Source of the DNA: Acanthochlamys bracteata
Lineage: Eukaryota; Streptophyta; Magnoliopsida; Pandanales; Velloziaceae
NCBI GenBank assembly: GCA_019914995.1
Contig: CM034135.1
Location: forward strand, 2,482,501 to 2,546,500
Length of the DNA stretch: 64,000 nt
Reading direction: 5' to 3'
The number at the start of each line of letters is the position of its first letter. Position 1 is the first letter of the stretch. Shown here piece after piece: positions 1 to 10,989 of the stretch. A program made the translations under genes and the position numbers. The notes under the pieces were generated by a model. It made no database searches and was not told the DNA's origin. It saw only the letters and a program-made list of their open reading frames with translations.

Positions 1-2150
1 AAATTTTAAAATTTTTATATAAATAAAATATATAAACTATTTAAAAATTTAAATTTAACTAAATAAATTGAAGTTTCGGATGATCGAAACATCCTATTAA
101 AAAAAGGCAAACAACTATTGTATCTCTCCTCAAAATTTTATAGAACTTTTAAGAAAAATGTGAAACGATTTTTTGAAAATAAAAATATATAAAATTTAAT
201 AAATAATTCTTTAAGTCCATATTTATTTGAAGTAGTTATATCACTGATTGTTCGTTGGGATCAATTAATTTACTACATATTAAATTTTTTCACAACAACC
301 ACTTGATAAAGTTTATAATAATTTCGTTCTGCATGTATATTCTGCAGGTACATGTTCAGATAGAGATATATATATTAACAACATTTCCATGTGTATAAGT
401 TTTATTTTTTAATAAGAAGTCCAACATATATATGATAAGCAGAGAAATTTCTAGTTATCATTTTGTACAAAAAGCCACGAAATTTTTGAATGATTTGAAA
501 TCAAAGCTGCATAAAATTTGATAAAGAAAATTTTGTATTAATTTTGTAGCAAAAAACAGAAACTTCTAAATAAATATTTATATTAACAGAACTTTTTTTT
601 CTCGATTTAAAACGATATTAATTTACGCGTCATGCTTAAAAATGTTTGCGTTTTCGAAAATTAATTTCAAATCGTTATTCTAAACAAATTTTTTGTTTAA
701 TTTTTTCGGACAAAATCAGTCGTCTACGTGTGAAAAACTTAATTTTAAAAAACAACAAATAAAGGACCACTACGTATCTATACACTTTGTTTAGTTTTAT
801 TTGTTCCCTTCTATATTAAATTAATCTTAAGAAGAAACTAGAGTAGTTGAGTTTTAGGGCTTATTTGGGAGAGTTTTTTTTTCAATAATTTTTTTTAATT
901 CTAAAAAATTATGCATAATCTTTTATTAAAAATTTTAAAATATATATAATATAAATTATAAAATAATTATATTTATAATTTTTTTAAAATATTTATAAAA
1001 TAATATATTTAAACTTTTTTTCAGAAATCTTTTTTTTAATTAGAGTAAATTAAGCAAGAAGTCTGAATTCTGATGCATATAAGTTTTTCGTACATCATCA
1101 GTCGTCTACATGTGAAAATTCAAAATTAAAAAAAAGAAAAACAACAAATAAAGAACCACTACGTATCTATACACTTTGTTTAGTTTTATTTGTTTCTATG
1201 ATTAAATTAATCTTAAGAAGAAACTAGAATAATTGAGTTTAATTAAAGTAATTAAGCAACAAGCCTGATGCATATAAGTTGACTCAAAAGTATCAATATG
1301 GCAAAATATTTATCTGTACACGATCCACAAAAGCTGGAGATTAGTTAATAAATACTTAATAGTAGTTTAACACAACTGTTTCATTCTTAACATTTTTAAT
1401 TGTAGATCTGTAAGTAATTAGATAAAAGAAGATATTTCACGAGATGCTATTCACATTTATACTTTGTGAATGATTTTTTTTATTAAATAAAAAATAAATT
1501 TATCATTTTTAAAAATGAATTTTTTATCTAAAATTATCAAAATAATTAAAAGATTACGTTGCAGAAATTTTTTTATTTTAACTATACAGAAGGTTGAAAG
1601 TTCTTATAAAATTTAATTAAAATTTAAAATAACTAGAAAATTCCAAAACAGCTATTTTAAACTAGATTTTGTCTTTGCTTTAGTCTTCTGCTTCTCAAAC
1701 TAATAACAATACACAACAGGAATAAAATAATATTTGCTTGTTCATTGTGGAGACCTTTGGAATGGTTATGATAAAACAATTTTAAAAATAAAATTTATCT
1801 ATGAAAAGAAAATATTAAAATAATATTTATAATATTTTAAATATTAAAATATTTTAAATTCAATTAAACTTATTAGAATAGAAAATTTTGACGTTTAAAC
1901 ACCCTTAAACATCCTTTTTGTATTTGGACGAACGGTTAGGCTCAGTTCAAAATAATAATTCAAAAAAAAATAATCTGATGAAATGATATATGTGTTGTTT
2001 GACTTTTTCTAGTCAAATACAAGTGAACAGGACAAAACAAAAACGAACACGATAACCGACTATGACCGTAAGCCAAGTCAACTACCTGGGCCTCACATTT
2101 TTTTACTTGACTCGATCATTAAAAAAAAAAAGAAATTTCACAAGTAACGT
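1..2150. other. A+T-rich gene-free left flank
   Basis: No open reading frame with coding character is visible on either strand. The stretch is rich in runs of A and T and holds one clear 140-bp direct repeat, listed separately. It probably contains decayed transposon sequence plus the distal promoter of the EXO70 gene to the right. Confidence 0.6.
717..1240. repeat. Pair of ~140-bp direct repeats
   Basis: Copy 1 (about 717-855) and copy 2 (about 1099-1240) share long near-identical stretches. One is the segment reading ccactacgtatctatacact, followed by the same TTTGTTTAGTTTTATTTGTT, then a shared ATTAATCTTAAGAAGAAACTAG. The copies differ by small indels and substitutions, so the duplication is not recent. 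The 240 bp between them is A+T-rich and shows no gene. Confidence 0.85.
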
Positions 2151-2161
2151 AACACGAATCC

Positions 2162-2177
2162 TATATATATATATACA
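2162..2177 (+). promoter_or_regulatory. Probable TATA box of the EXO70 gene
   Basis: An alternating TA run (CTATATATATATATACAC) lies about 75-90 bp upstream of the ATG at 2251. That is a usual distance for a plant TATA box with a short leader. It could also be a simple dinucleotide repeat, so the call is tentative. Confidence 0.4.
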
Positions 2178-2250
2178 CATAGGAAACCCCTCTAACGAGG
2201 ATACTAATAAGACGCTTCTCCTGATCAGGTTTTAATTTCGAACCAACGCA

Positions 2251-4338
2251 ATGCCGATCAAAGGAATTAAATCTCTCTTCTCTCCACACCGCCGGAAATC
2301 TACTACTAATACTACTAGTAGTCCACCGTCATTTCTTCAGAACCACCGTCATCGTCGCAGTGATCACGGCGGAGCAGCAGCAGTAACGCCGCCGTCGCCT
2401 TTATGGCAAACCTTCTCAGCCACCATGATGGAAGAAAACATCGAAACAGCGGAGCACATCATCACGAAATGGGACCTTGAGTCATCTACGTATACGAGAG
2501 TTACTTCGGTATTTCATGAGAATAGGGAAGAAGGCAGGCAGCTTCTTGAAGCTGTTTCTGGGCTTCAGCGAGCTATGTTGTTCTTCGCGTCGCACAACGA
2601 CGATTTCGGTGATGTATTGAAGCTTCTTGTGCGTGGGCAAGCGCTCATGGAAGCCGCCATGCGCCGGTTGGAGCACGAGTTCAATCAAATTCTTGCAAGA
2701 AATCGCGACCGCCTTGATACGGAATCAGTTTCGACTCTGTCTTCTCTTTCTAGTCTCTCCGAGAACGATGGAGCAGAAGACTTCGCTTCTGACAACGACG
2801 ACGATGAGATTCGTCCTGTCCGCGAACGCCAACAACGCAATATCGAGCAAGCTGCCAGCTCCACTGCGACTTCTGATCTCTGCGCCATTGCTGAAACAAT
2901 GGTCTTTGCTGGGTACGGCAAAGAGTGCGTGCAAGTTTATCGAAAACAACGAAAGTCGGCGGTCGATGACAACCTTGCCCGGCTGGGATTCCGGCCCATG
3001 ACGCACTCCCAAATGCAGAAGCTCGACCGGGAAGCATTAGAACCAAAGATCAAAACCTGGTTAGCAGCCGCAAGACCAGCAATTGAAACGATCTTCAACG
3101 CCGAGCGTGACCTGATCGATCACGTGTTCCCGGATTCCAACCCAATCCAGGAAGCTTTATTCGCCGACATAACCCGTGATGCTGCAACTAATTTCTTCTC
3201 CTTCCCTGAATCCGTAGCTAAATCCAAGGAGTGCAAGCATTCAAGCGAGAAGCTCTTCCGTGTTCTCGACCTCTACAGCACTATCTACGAACTCTGGCCG
3301 GAGATTGAGTTCATCTTCTCCTTCAACTCCACCGCTTCCGTCCGTAACCAAGCTCTCGCTGCTTCACTAAAGCTCGCCGAAGTTGCACGAACACTTGTTG
3401 CAGAGTTCGAGACAGCTATCCAGAAAGAATCTAGCAAAACTCCAACGCCGGGCTGCGGCGTTCACCCGCTAACTCGGTACGTGATGAACTACCTATCGTT
3501 ACTCGCCGACTACGAACTACCGCTCACCGATATCTTCGCTGACTACCCTTTCGAACCTCCAGCTAACACCATCAAAGAACCATTTTTCCAACTAACAACA
3601 ATAACACCTTTCTCATCCATGCCCTCATCGCCGACATCTGCCTCATTCTTTTCGCTCGACAGCCCACGATCGCCAACGCGCTCTTCATCGTTACCTCCAC
3701 CTCCGCCGTCTTCTGTCACCGCAAGGCTTGTGTGGCTGATTCTTGTTCTTCTCTGCAAGATCAATAGCAAGGCAGAATCATACAAAGATGTAGCCTTATC
3801 TTACCTGTTTCTAGCCAACAATGTTCACTACGTTGTAAACAAGGTGACGAATAGTAATCTCCGGCAACTAATAGGCGACGATTGGATAACAAGGAACGGA
3901 TCAAAGGCGTCGAGGTATCTGAGAAACTACACGAAATTAGCTTGGGGAAAAGTTGCAGCGGTGGTGCCGTCAGGTAACATCACGCCGGAGATAGCGGCGG
4001 AGAGAATTCGGGTGTTCAATGTCGAGTTCGAGGAAGCTTGCAAGAAAGCGGAGGAATTGATTGTGGTAGATGTGGGAATGAAGGAAGAGGTCAAGGCGGC
4101 GGTGATGGTGATGATTTTACCGGCTTATAGAGGAGCGTATAAACGGTGGAGACCGGTGCTAAGTAGCTCCACCACAGCCACCGTCGGCGGCGACGGAGTA
4201 GTTGTTCGTTTCGCTCCGGAGGATGTGAAGAACCGCATCAATGGGTTGTTTTCTGGTTCAACCAGTTCGAGTTCGGTAACCGGTTCAGGTTCTGGTTCGC
4301 AGTCCCTTTCGTTGTGGGCTCGGTTGCGGTCTCCATGA
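2251..4338 (+). CDS. EXO70 exocyst subunit, probably H clade
   Basis: Intact single-exon gene of 695 residues, the usual length and structure for plant EXO70 of clades B-H. EXO70 is a subunit of the exocyst, which tethers secretory vesicles to the plasma membrane through lipid and Rho-GTPase contacts. Visible features: a basic N terminus (KGIKSLFSPHRRK), the early motif ENIETAEHIITKWD near residue 60, an acidic Ser/Asp-rich stretch near 165-185, and YGKECVQVYRKQRKSAVD near 225, which begins the conserved EXO70 region running to about 680. A low-complexity Pro/Ser loop near 455-490 and a Gly/Ser tail near 670-690 look clade-specific. The start is the first ATG in an open frame. Clade H is favoured by overall resemblance and by the MAKR and pectate-lyase neighbours. 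A clade G assignment is not excluded. Confidence 0.93.
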   Translation: MPIKGIKSLFSPHRRKSTTNTTSSPPSFLQNHRHRRSDHGGAAAVTPPSPLWQTFSATMMEENIETAEHIITKWDLESSTYTRVTSVFHENREEGRQLLEAVSGLQRAMLFFASHNDDFGDVLKLLVRGQALMEAAMRRLEHEFNQILARNRDRLDTESVSTLSSLSSLSENDGAEDFASDNDDDEIRPVRERQQRNIEQAASSTATSDLCAIAETMVFAGYGKECVQVYRKQRKSAVDDNLARLGFRPMTHSQMQKLDREALEPKIKTWLAAARPAIETIFNAERDLIDHVFPDSNPIQEALFADITRDAATNFFSFPESVAKSKECKHSSEKLFRVLDLYSTIYELWPEIEFIFSFNSTASVRNQALAASLKLAEVARTLVAEFETAIQKESSKTPTPGCGVHPLTRYVMNYLSLLADYELPLTDIFADYPFEPPANTIKEPFFQLTTITPFSSMPSSPTSASFFSLDSPRSPTRSSSLPPPPPSSVTARLVWLILVLLCKINSKAESYKDVALSYLFLANNVHYVVNKVTNSNLRQLIGDDWITRNGSKASRYLRNYTKLAWGKVAAVVPSGNITPEIAAERIRVFNVEFEEACKKAEELIVVDVGMKEEVKAAVMVMILPAYRGAYKRWRPVLSSSTTATVGGDGVVVRFAPEDVKNRINGLFSGSTSSSSVTGSGSGSQSLSLWARLRSP

Positions 4339-4339
4339 A

Positions 4340-5890
4340 CCAGAAAGCAATATGTCTAATTTCGATGCGGTTAAGAATAATATACTTGTATACTTGTAAA
4401 GAAACGGATGTATTTTTGTTTTGGTTGTTAGCCAAAAAATTAATACTAAATTATTCTTTTTATTGGTGGTGGTCTATAACTTCAATGAATTATATTTGTA
4501 ATCTATGTTTTATTGAAAATAATATGCTTTGTTCATTATCATATCTAATTTAGAGCGTGTTTTATAATTTGAAACTTTAATTTAAAATTTTAAACATTTT
4601 ACATACTTCAAAATTAAAAATTTATTTATTTTTTACTATTTAAAATCTCATCTCTTAAGTTTTAGAACTCCATCAACTTACTTTCAATTAAAATTAAAAT
4701 ACAAAAATTAAACTCATATTGAACTTAGTTTTTAGAAATTTCATTGATATAAAGCTTACTCTTATAGAACTCTATTTCGCGCATTTAACACACGTTCTTG
4801 GAGAGTATTTACCATTAATTTACTTCAAGTAAAAAATAAACAAAGGAACATTTACTGTTAATAAATGATTCAAAACTAAAATTTTAAAATTTAAACTTCA
4901 CAAAAAGTTATAAAAATAAATATATATTAATTTGAAAGTAAATTATTTAAGAAATTAAGTTGCTATCAAGTAGATAAGCCCGTTCGTCTGAATTCATAAT
5001 GAATGAAAATGATATAAAATATATTATTTAATATATTTCTATGGTAAGAACTATCAGAAGAGTCCAGAAATAGACTTATCAATGAAAATGATTATGTGAA
5101 ACATGGGCTTTTAATGTTATGATTACAACTAAAATTCAGTACGTCAGATAATATGCCATTTTAACGCAGACAAAATTGACCCTGATGCGAAAATTTTCCA
5201 TAGTTTTGTCATCAATTACGTATATGATAAACAGCTCAATGTTGTACCAGGCTTCTGGAAATGAATAATAATCTGAATACTATGACGTGAATGAATGTTG
5301 TACCAGGCTTCTTATTTCCTTTTTAAATTAAGTTTGAAAAAATGAGTACGATAAACGTATGTTTTAATTATCATTGAATTATATTTTTTTCTCAACATTT
5401 TAAGTTTGATAGTTTATGTATTTAAATTATCACTTAATATTTTAATTTTGTGTCAAATTTATATTTAGCATATTTATTTTTTATTAAAATTTTATTTCAA
5501 ACTCTATTTTACGTATTGAATTATTATTTTAAATTTTACTTATGCCAAAATTTACTTGTATGAAATCTATTTTCATAAAACTTAATCTTATAACTAGAAT
5601 ACGACACAAGTAAGTTATTTAAAAAATAAATTAAAATTCTTATATTTTATTTTTTTATTAAAGTGAAGTTTTCAATTTAAAATATAATTATTGAAAGTGA
5701 AATATAAAATGAGTTATGAAAATTAAATTAGGAACTAAATCTAGAAACTTTCATAACTCAATTGTTGAAAATAAAACTGAATGTGAAACAAAAGAACAGA
5801 CGCTCTAAAACAGTCACAAAATGTCTTTTGCAGCAAAGACAGCAAACTAACAGATGAGAGTCAAGTAAACCCGACTTGCAAAATTAGCCA
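4340..5890. other. A+T-rich intergenic DNA
   Basis: This holds the 3' untranslated region of the EXO70 gene and then A+T-rich sequence with no credible reading frame on either strand. A block from about 4550 to 4800, with alternating TTTAAAATT-type runs and long A or T stretches, resembles a decayed small transposon, but I could not find paired ends. Confidence 0.5.
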
Positions 5891-7150
5891 CTCGTAGCTT
5901 TTGTTGAAACTTCCAGTCAACTATAAGCGGGATCCGAAAAGGAAAATTTATTTGTGAGATTTTCCTGCAAGGTCTGTGTAATGGCAGAGTCAAGAGAGCA
6001 AGTAGCTTTGATTGCATATGTCCTCAAGATTTGAGTGGCTCTAAGTGACAGTAGGAAACCAATTGCTTTACCCTTGACAATATCCAGACTCGTTGCCAGA
6101 AAATAAGGATTAAGATTTAGAAATTTCAATACACAGAAATGTATGCAGTTTATAAATGAAGCTGTGCAAATTGCAAGTCTTGCTGGGATAGAAGAATACA
6201 AAATATGATTGTCACTACAGCAACATGCCAATGAACAAAAGTACTGCATGTGTATCTGAAAATTCTTAAGCAAATAAGCACATATTTTAATTTCACGAAA
6301 ATGAGTTTCACCAAAATAACAACAGGTACGAAGAAAAGACATCTTCTAATTTGCAAAGCTGCAAACTAACAGATGATTTAACTCCTATTCTCGTTCTAAA
6401 TCGAATCAACAAGAAGCGTGTTCTTTACCTCTACTGTCCTTTTTTGGAGAAGTTTTACCTGTATCCTCCTTATTATAATAGAAATGTTCATCAATCGCTA
6501 GCAGATGGAACTGTGGGAAATATAAAAGTCAAAACACATAGACAGGGTAACCTAAAAGTCAAACAAGAGAGAGTGAACTATTGAAGTTTAAATAAAAGTA
6601 TGACGGAACTCTAAGAAAATCTTACTATAAAAAAAAATAAAGAAATTGTCGGCAGAAGATAGATATAAATATTATGCTAGTAGTTATAAAGTCAAACAGC
6701 AACTCCAAGTTCATTGTTTGGGACCTTAGCAAAAAGTCTTAGGATAGCATGTGCTTTACTTAAGTACGTCAGATTTATGAAAATAGTGTCCGTATTTCAG
6801 ATCTAGTACTTTGAAACAGCTGCAGATCGCTTTACCTACTACAGTTATAATGCAGACTTGTTATTGCAACTAACTGCTGAGTACTAATAAATGGCTTCAA
6901 CCAATGCGAAGGAGCTTCTGATTCTTTTTGCTTTGGTTATAACTTGTAAGATGTTCTACAAGGTATAATGCACCCTTATTAGACTAATGCGATGCACATC
7001 TCTGGCTCTATAGAATCACTTACAACAGAGAATCACAGATTTGTGGTAGAAGCGCAAAAATTGCAGAATTTCAAATGTACTATTTGTAACAAGTTTTTCT
7101 TTTCCTCTTTCTGGCAGTATATTCCCTTTAAGCTAATATTCTTGTTCAGA
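5890..7150. other. Tract between EXO70 and pectate-lyase remnant
   Basis: No gene could be identified. One minus-strand frame (5917-6342) stays open for 141 codons, and its last third has ordinary codon use, but no start, domain or family was recognised. The rest may be decayed 3' sequence of the pectate-lyase copy that ends near 7150. Confidence 0.35.
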
Positions 7151-8356
7151 CCAACTGAGGTAAAAGGATTGGATATCGTACCTTCCCCGTCAGGTACTTG
7201 AACACTTCTGTTTTTGAATCAGCCTCATAGGACAAATATCTGAGACACAAGAAGTCACAGAATTTTACATTTAGAATAAGGACAGGTGTCTTGATACTAT
7301 TCAAGAAGTATAACAAACTACAACAAACTTGTGATTGATGCTAGCATAATAGCATATATGCCCCAATTTCTGATATCTGATATATTTTGTACAGATGTAC
7401 TTTGCGGAATCTCACCTGCCGTTGTCATGTCCCATTAAAAAACCAGTGATGTATTGTCGCTCGGACACCCCTATCATCAACGTCATTGCAGTTAGCTCCT
7501 ACAAGGATGGCTTTGTCATACATTGAAGAGTAACATCTCTGAACATTTTAAAATTCCATTGCATTATAAAAAAAATATCCTCCTGATAAACTTCAAAGAT
7601 TGGAATCCGAGTAATTAAAGACAGAAGCAATAGATGTATTCATGTAAGTGTTATTCATTTAAGAATGCAAAACAATTAGCTTCTCCTCTTTGACTTGGTT
7701 TCCACCTACCTTGAAACAGTTAAATCACAAGTAATGTCAATGAGGCCATCTTCATACCCTAAGGTCTGCATCGATCCATCCGTATATGCCTTGATTTTGG
7801 CTTTATCTGAATTCCATCAACGTCATGTCCTCTACCACCTTCAAGCTCCAAATTCAATTCAATAACATGCTCACACTCTCTCGGCTGCAATTCTTTGCCT
7901 GCCAATTTAACCTTCTGGCTTCGACCAGCTACTGTTTTATATATAAGACGAAACTCTCACACTCCATGAAAGGTGAATGTTTCCTGAAATATCAAACACA
8001 ATTCAAAGCGGGTCCTTTCTACAACACCCTTCACGCAGAGAACCACATCCATCATCAGCACAAGAAATAAAAAAACCGTATTTGATATTAAGCTTTGCAC
8101 CCCTAAGGTGCATTTCATCAAACATCTACTGGGCACATATTATATATAGTAGAGACTGTTCACATTCAAAGAAACTAGCCAAAAAATTCTCATGTAAAAG
8201 ATTCATAACTGATAGCTCTATAAATATATACCTTCTAAAATTGGTCACATGATAAACTTCACTATGAAGTCCGATAGCATGCCGATCGAAACCCTCAGCC
8301 TTCCCGGCAATGGCTGGTAAGCTAAGACCGGCGTTCGCGTAAGGAAGAAAAACCAT
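7150..8356 (-). pseudogene. Pectate-lyase family pseudogene
   Basis: The minus strand carries ordered fragments of a plant pectate lyase-like protein (family PL1, cleaving pectin in the wall). Exon 1 starts at ATG 8356 with MVFLPYANAGLSLPAIAGKA and ends in YHVTN. Next come SLREGCCRKDPL (near 8030), ECEHVIELNLELEGG and GHDVDGIQIKPKS (7850-7760), AILVGANCNDVDDRG and ATIHHWFFNGT (7510-7425), VRFRKVHLY (near 7400) and VFKYLTGK (near 7180). Lesions: TGA at 8003-8005 where the family has Trp, TGA at 7425-7427 where the family has Arg, frameshifts near 7937 and near 7765, and the expected AG acceptor before SLREGC reading TG. All fragments lie in the family's order, so this is a decayed gene and not a chance match. 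It cannot make an active enzyme. Confidence 0.85.
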
Positions 8357-8940
8357 TTTTCTTTCTAGTTCTAACCAATTCCAATCTCTAATAGCCGAGA
8401 TCCAACGCGCGCGAGCGGTCCCAATTTTGAAGCTGGAAGTGTAACAGTTAAATTTTAATTCCGATAAGGGAATAGGTAACCGCTTTGTTAGAATAAAAGC
8501 CCAAAGCCCATTACATGGCATAGACCTATTCATGGCCCAATTAAAGACGTCTTTTTGTCTTCTTTCACGCGTGGTGGTCAAACTCTAAAACCCCTTTTCT
8601 CTTCAATAATGGAAAGGCTTTTTTGTTTTTCGTTTTTACTTTGAGCATTCGCTAAGATCTCTTTTTTTTTTTTTTGCCTTTATTTCTTTGGTTCTGAATT
8701 TGTGAAGTTTTGATTCTCGAAAAAACGTGTTTGTTTTGTACATCGCAAGGGATCGATGCAATCACCATTGGCTCCAACAGGGAAACGTGACGATATTCAA
8801 CTTCATTGAGCTACAAGAGATCAGGGAACTTCTATTGCAGTTGCAATGGAGATACTCTCCGGAATCAACAGTGATAAGGAGTTATTCGTTTTGTTTTGAA
8901 AACAGATTCAAGTCGGCGAGATGGCTCTCCCTTGCCAAGG

Positions 8941-9108
8941 ATGGCGCGTGTGTTCCTGTCCGTAGCGTTTCTAGCGTTGTGTTTTATCGTTGTCGGAGAA
9001 GAAGAGAGGTGGATGGCCGTGGGCGTGACCGTGATAGGGGCGACCGTGTTAGCAACAACGCTTTGGGACGATGAGTTATCGGGTAATGCAACAGAGAATG
9101 GAAGATAG
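8941..9108 (+). CDS. Possible 55-residue membrane microprotein
   Basis: A short frame of 55 codons starting at ATG 8941 lies in a locally G+C-richer patch, unlike the A+T-rich DNA around it. The product begins with a hydrophobic segment (MARVFLSVAFLALCFIVVGE) that could be a signal peptide. A second hydrophobic stretch (AVGVTVIGATVLATTLW) follows, then a short polar tail. A 5' untranslated intron is possible, since TTTTGAAAACAG before 8908 resembles an acceptor. It stands head to head with the pectate-lyase pseudogene. I recognise no family. It could equally be untranslated leader sequence of a lost gene. Confidence 0.3.
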   Translation: MARVFLSVAFLALCFIVVGEEERWMAVGVTVIGATVLATTLWDDELSGNATENGR

Positions 9109-9169
9109 GAAGTTGACAAGGTCGTCCCTTGAACGGTCACGCTCGTCGTCAATGAAACACGGCTGGTGA

Positions 9170-9845
9170 TCAGATACTGAATACTCCAAAATGAGAATAA
9201 GTCTATAAGAGAATCTAGGTTTGTAATTAAGGCCCATTCACTTCAAGGGCTTGGCCCAACATATTAATTATGTTCTAAATATTAAGAGATTTCGTAGTGC
9301 TTTTGAAAAAAAAATTTAACGAAAAATATTTTAAAATTTAAAAAATAAATTATATTTTTTAGTTAAAAATAAATAAATAAGATTAAGTAAATATTTTGAA
9401 GTTTAAAAATACTTAAATAGAATATTGTATTAATTTTAAACGTGAAATAAACATCCACTTAATTTTCTTCTTCTACAACTCTACTTTTGTAAAGCGCACC
9501 AAAGTTGAATTTTGGAATAGAAATTACATATTATTTCACTCAATATATGGATGATTTTTTAACTTGGAAGTGCCAATAACAGCAAGAACAAAGCTTGCTT
9601 TACTTTTTCTCTTTTTGTCCCTGCAGCAAGTTACCTAGAGACATTTGACAGATTAGATAGATTGATGGACATATACTACACTGCACCTTCTGTACTACTA
9701 CTTCACAACTCGTATGGATTTCTTGCAGTTTGCAAACAATGTAGAATTCAATTTTCTTTACTGAGGATTTAAACTAAAACAGAGTAACTTACAAACTTAC
9801 AACAAGGTTTTGTTTGTTAGAACTACTAACATTCATTCATTAATT
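9170..9845. other. A+T-rich spacer and MAKR 3' region
   Basis: No coding signal. An A/T block at about 9284-9430 begins with a short motif (TAGTGCTTTTGAAAAAAA) that recurs near 50274, which suggests a dispersed low-copy repeat. The right end is the likely 3' untranslated region of the minus-strand MAKR gene. Confidence 0.45.
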
Positions 9846-9848
9846 TAA

Positions 9849-10883
9849 TCAAATAGTTTTTACATTCAGAACAAGATTATCACCGTATTCCGGCGAAGTA
9901 GTCATTACAGAAGTTGCTGTGGTTGAAAAAGAGAATAAATCAACTTCCACACTCGAGCTTTTTCTTGCCGTAGATGTAGCTGTTTGCAGCTGCTGTGATT
10001 TCTTGCAGTGTGCTATGGCGCCTTTGATCGACGCCTCTGTCTCTGACCCAACGCTGCTGCTTCTCTTCAGAACCATCTGTTGTGCTCCTCCATTAGAAGA
10101 ACTCGAGCTCGAAAACGAAGAAGATTTAGACGAAGAACACGAAGATGAAACGGAAGAAGACGAAATTTTTATCACGCCAGAGAACGATCTCCAATGATGT
10201 TCGTTGGTTTCTTCTTTACTAGAAAACTTTTCTTTCTGTAGCATTTCGCCGAACGCGTTCTCCTTCTTCAACTTATCTAGTGAGGAAGAACGATCAATGG
10301 ATTTTGATAAGAACATTGATTTGAAGTAATCCCTCGACGCTTTCAGCTTCGAACCTAAGCCTGTTGTGTTCTTCACAAGCATGAGTTTCTTCTTCACCCA
10401 CGAAGACTTCTTTACTCTTGCGACACTTTCGGGCAACACCAACGGCACCGAGCACTCGTAAAAGTACTCATTTGGATCAAGCTCACCGCTCACGTAACAC
10501 GAAGTCGCCGGCGAAACACGGCATGATTCAAACGGAGTAGTCTTAGTAGTAGCAGTATAACTAGTAGTAGTGAAGCTATGATTGAACTTTTGATCCTCTG
10601 TGTTTTCCACTAATAGTTTCTTGACCATTTGAAGACGCGGTGGAAGGTGCAGAGGAAGAAGTTTTCCTTTGTAGAAAAGCTCATCCGCCGGTGAAGTTAA
10701 CTGCTGTGATTTTTCTTTCTTCTGTACAACAATATTGTTGAACTCGAACTCTCTAGGAGAAGAAGGAATGCTGTAACAGAGCAGTGTTGGGTTTATAGAA
10801 CTAACTTCCATGTCGATGAACTCTTCTTCGGTTACACGCTGTTGATGATCAATGCGAGAAAGAGAAATGCTTCGTTTTCCCAT
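9849..10883 (-). CDS. Membrane-associated kinase regulator, MAKR4-like
   Basis: Intact single-exon gene of 344 residues, typical for the MAKR/BKI1 group, whose members sit at the plasma membrane and tune receptor kinases such as the brassinosteroid and auxin-linked receptors. Diagnostic blocks are the N-terminal SPADELFYKGKLLPLHLPPR near residue 65, the LDPNEYFYEC block near 134, a strongly basic segment (SSWVKKKLMLVK then LGSKLKASRDYFKSMF) at about 160-190 that should bind anionic lipids, a poly-Ser stretch near 245-265, and a C-terminal GAIAHCKKSQQL block. No transmembrane segment is present, so membrane contact must come from the basic patch. MAKR3 and MAKR1 are alternatives to MAKR4. From memory, MAKR4 also neighbours EXO70H2 in Arabidopsis, and the arrangement here agrees. 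Confidence 0.87.
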   Translation of the reverse strand: MGKRSISLSRIDHQQRVTEEEFIDMEVSSINPTLLCYSIPSSPREFEFNNIVVQKKEKSQQLTSPADELFYKGKLLPLHLPPRLQMVKKLLVENTEDQKFNHSFTTTSYTATTKTTPFESCRVSPATSCYVSGELDPNEYFYECSVPLVLPESVARVKKSSWVKKKLMLVKNTTGLGSKLKASRDYFKSMFLSKSIDRSSSLDKLKKENAFGEMLQKEKFSSKEETNEHHWRSFSGVIKISSSSVSSSCSSSKSSSFSSSSSSNGGAQQMVLKRSSSVGSETEASIKGAIAHCKKSQQLQTATSTARKSSSVEVDLFSFSTTATSVMTTSPEYGDNLVLNVKTI

Positions 10884-10989
10884 TGATGAAAATTTTTTGA
10901 GAGACTGAGCTTGAGAAAGAAGAAGCAGAGAAGAATATGAAAGTTGTGTTCAGGTTTCAGGAAATATGGAAGTAAAGCTGACAAACGTA

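Noticed and set aside
5917..6342. 141-codon minus-strand open frame
   Set aside because: The last third has coding-like composition, but no start, splice structure or family could be defined and the first part is Cys/His-rich chance sequence. It is left as a note, not a gene.
9919..10197. 92-codon plus-strand frame rich in Glu
   Set aside because: It is the antisense shadow of the poly-Ser region of the MAKR gene on the other strand.
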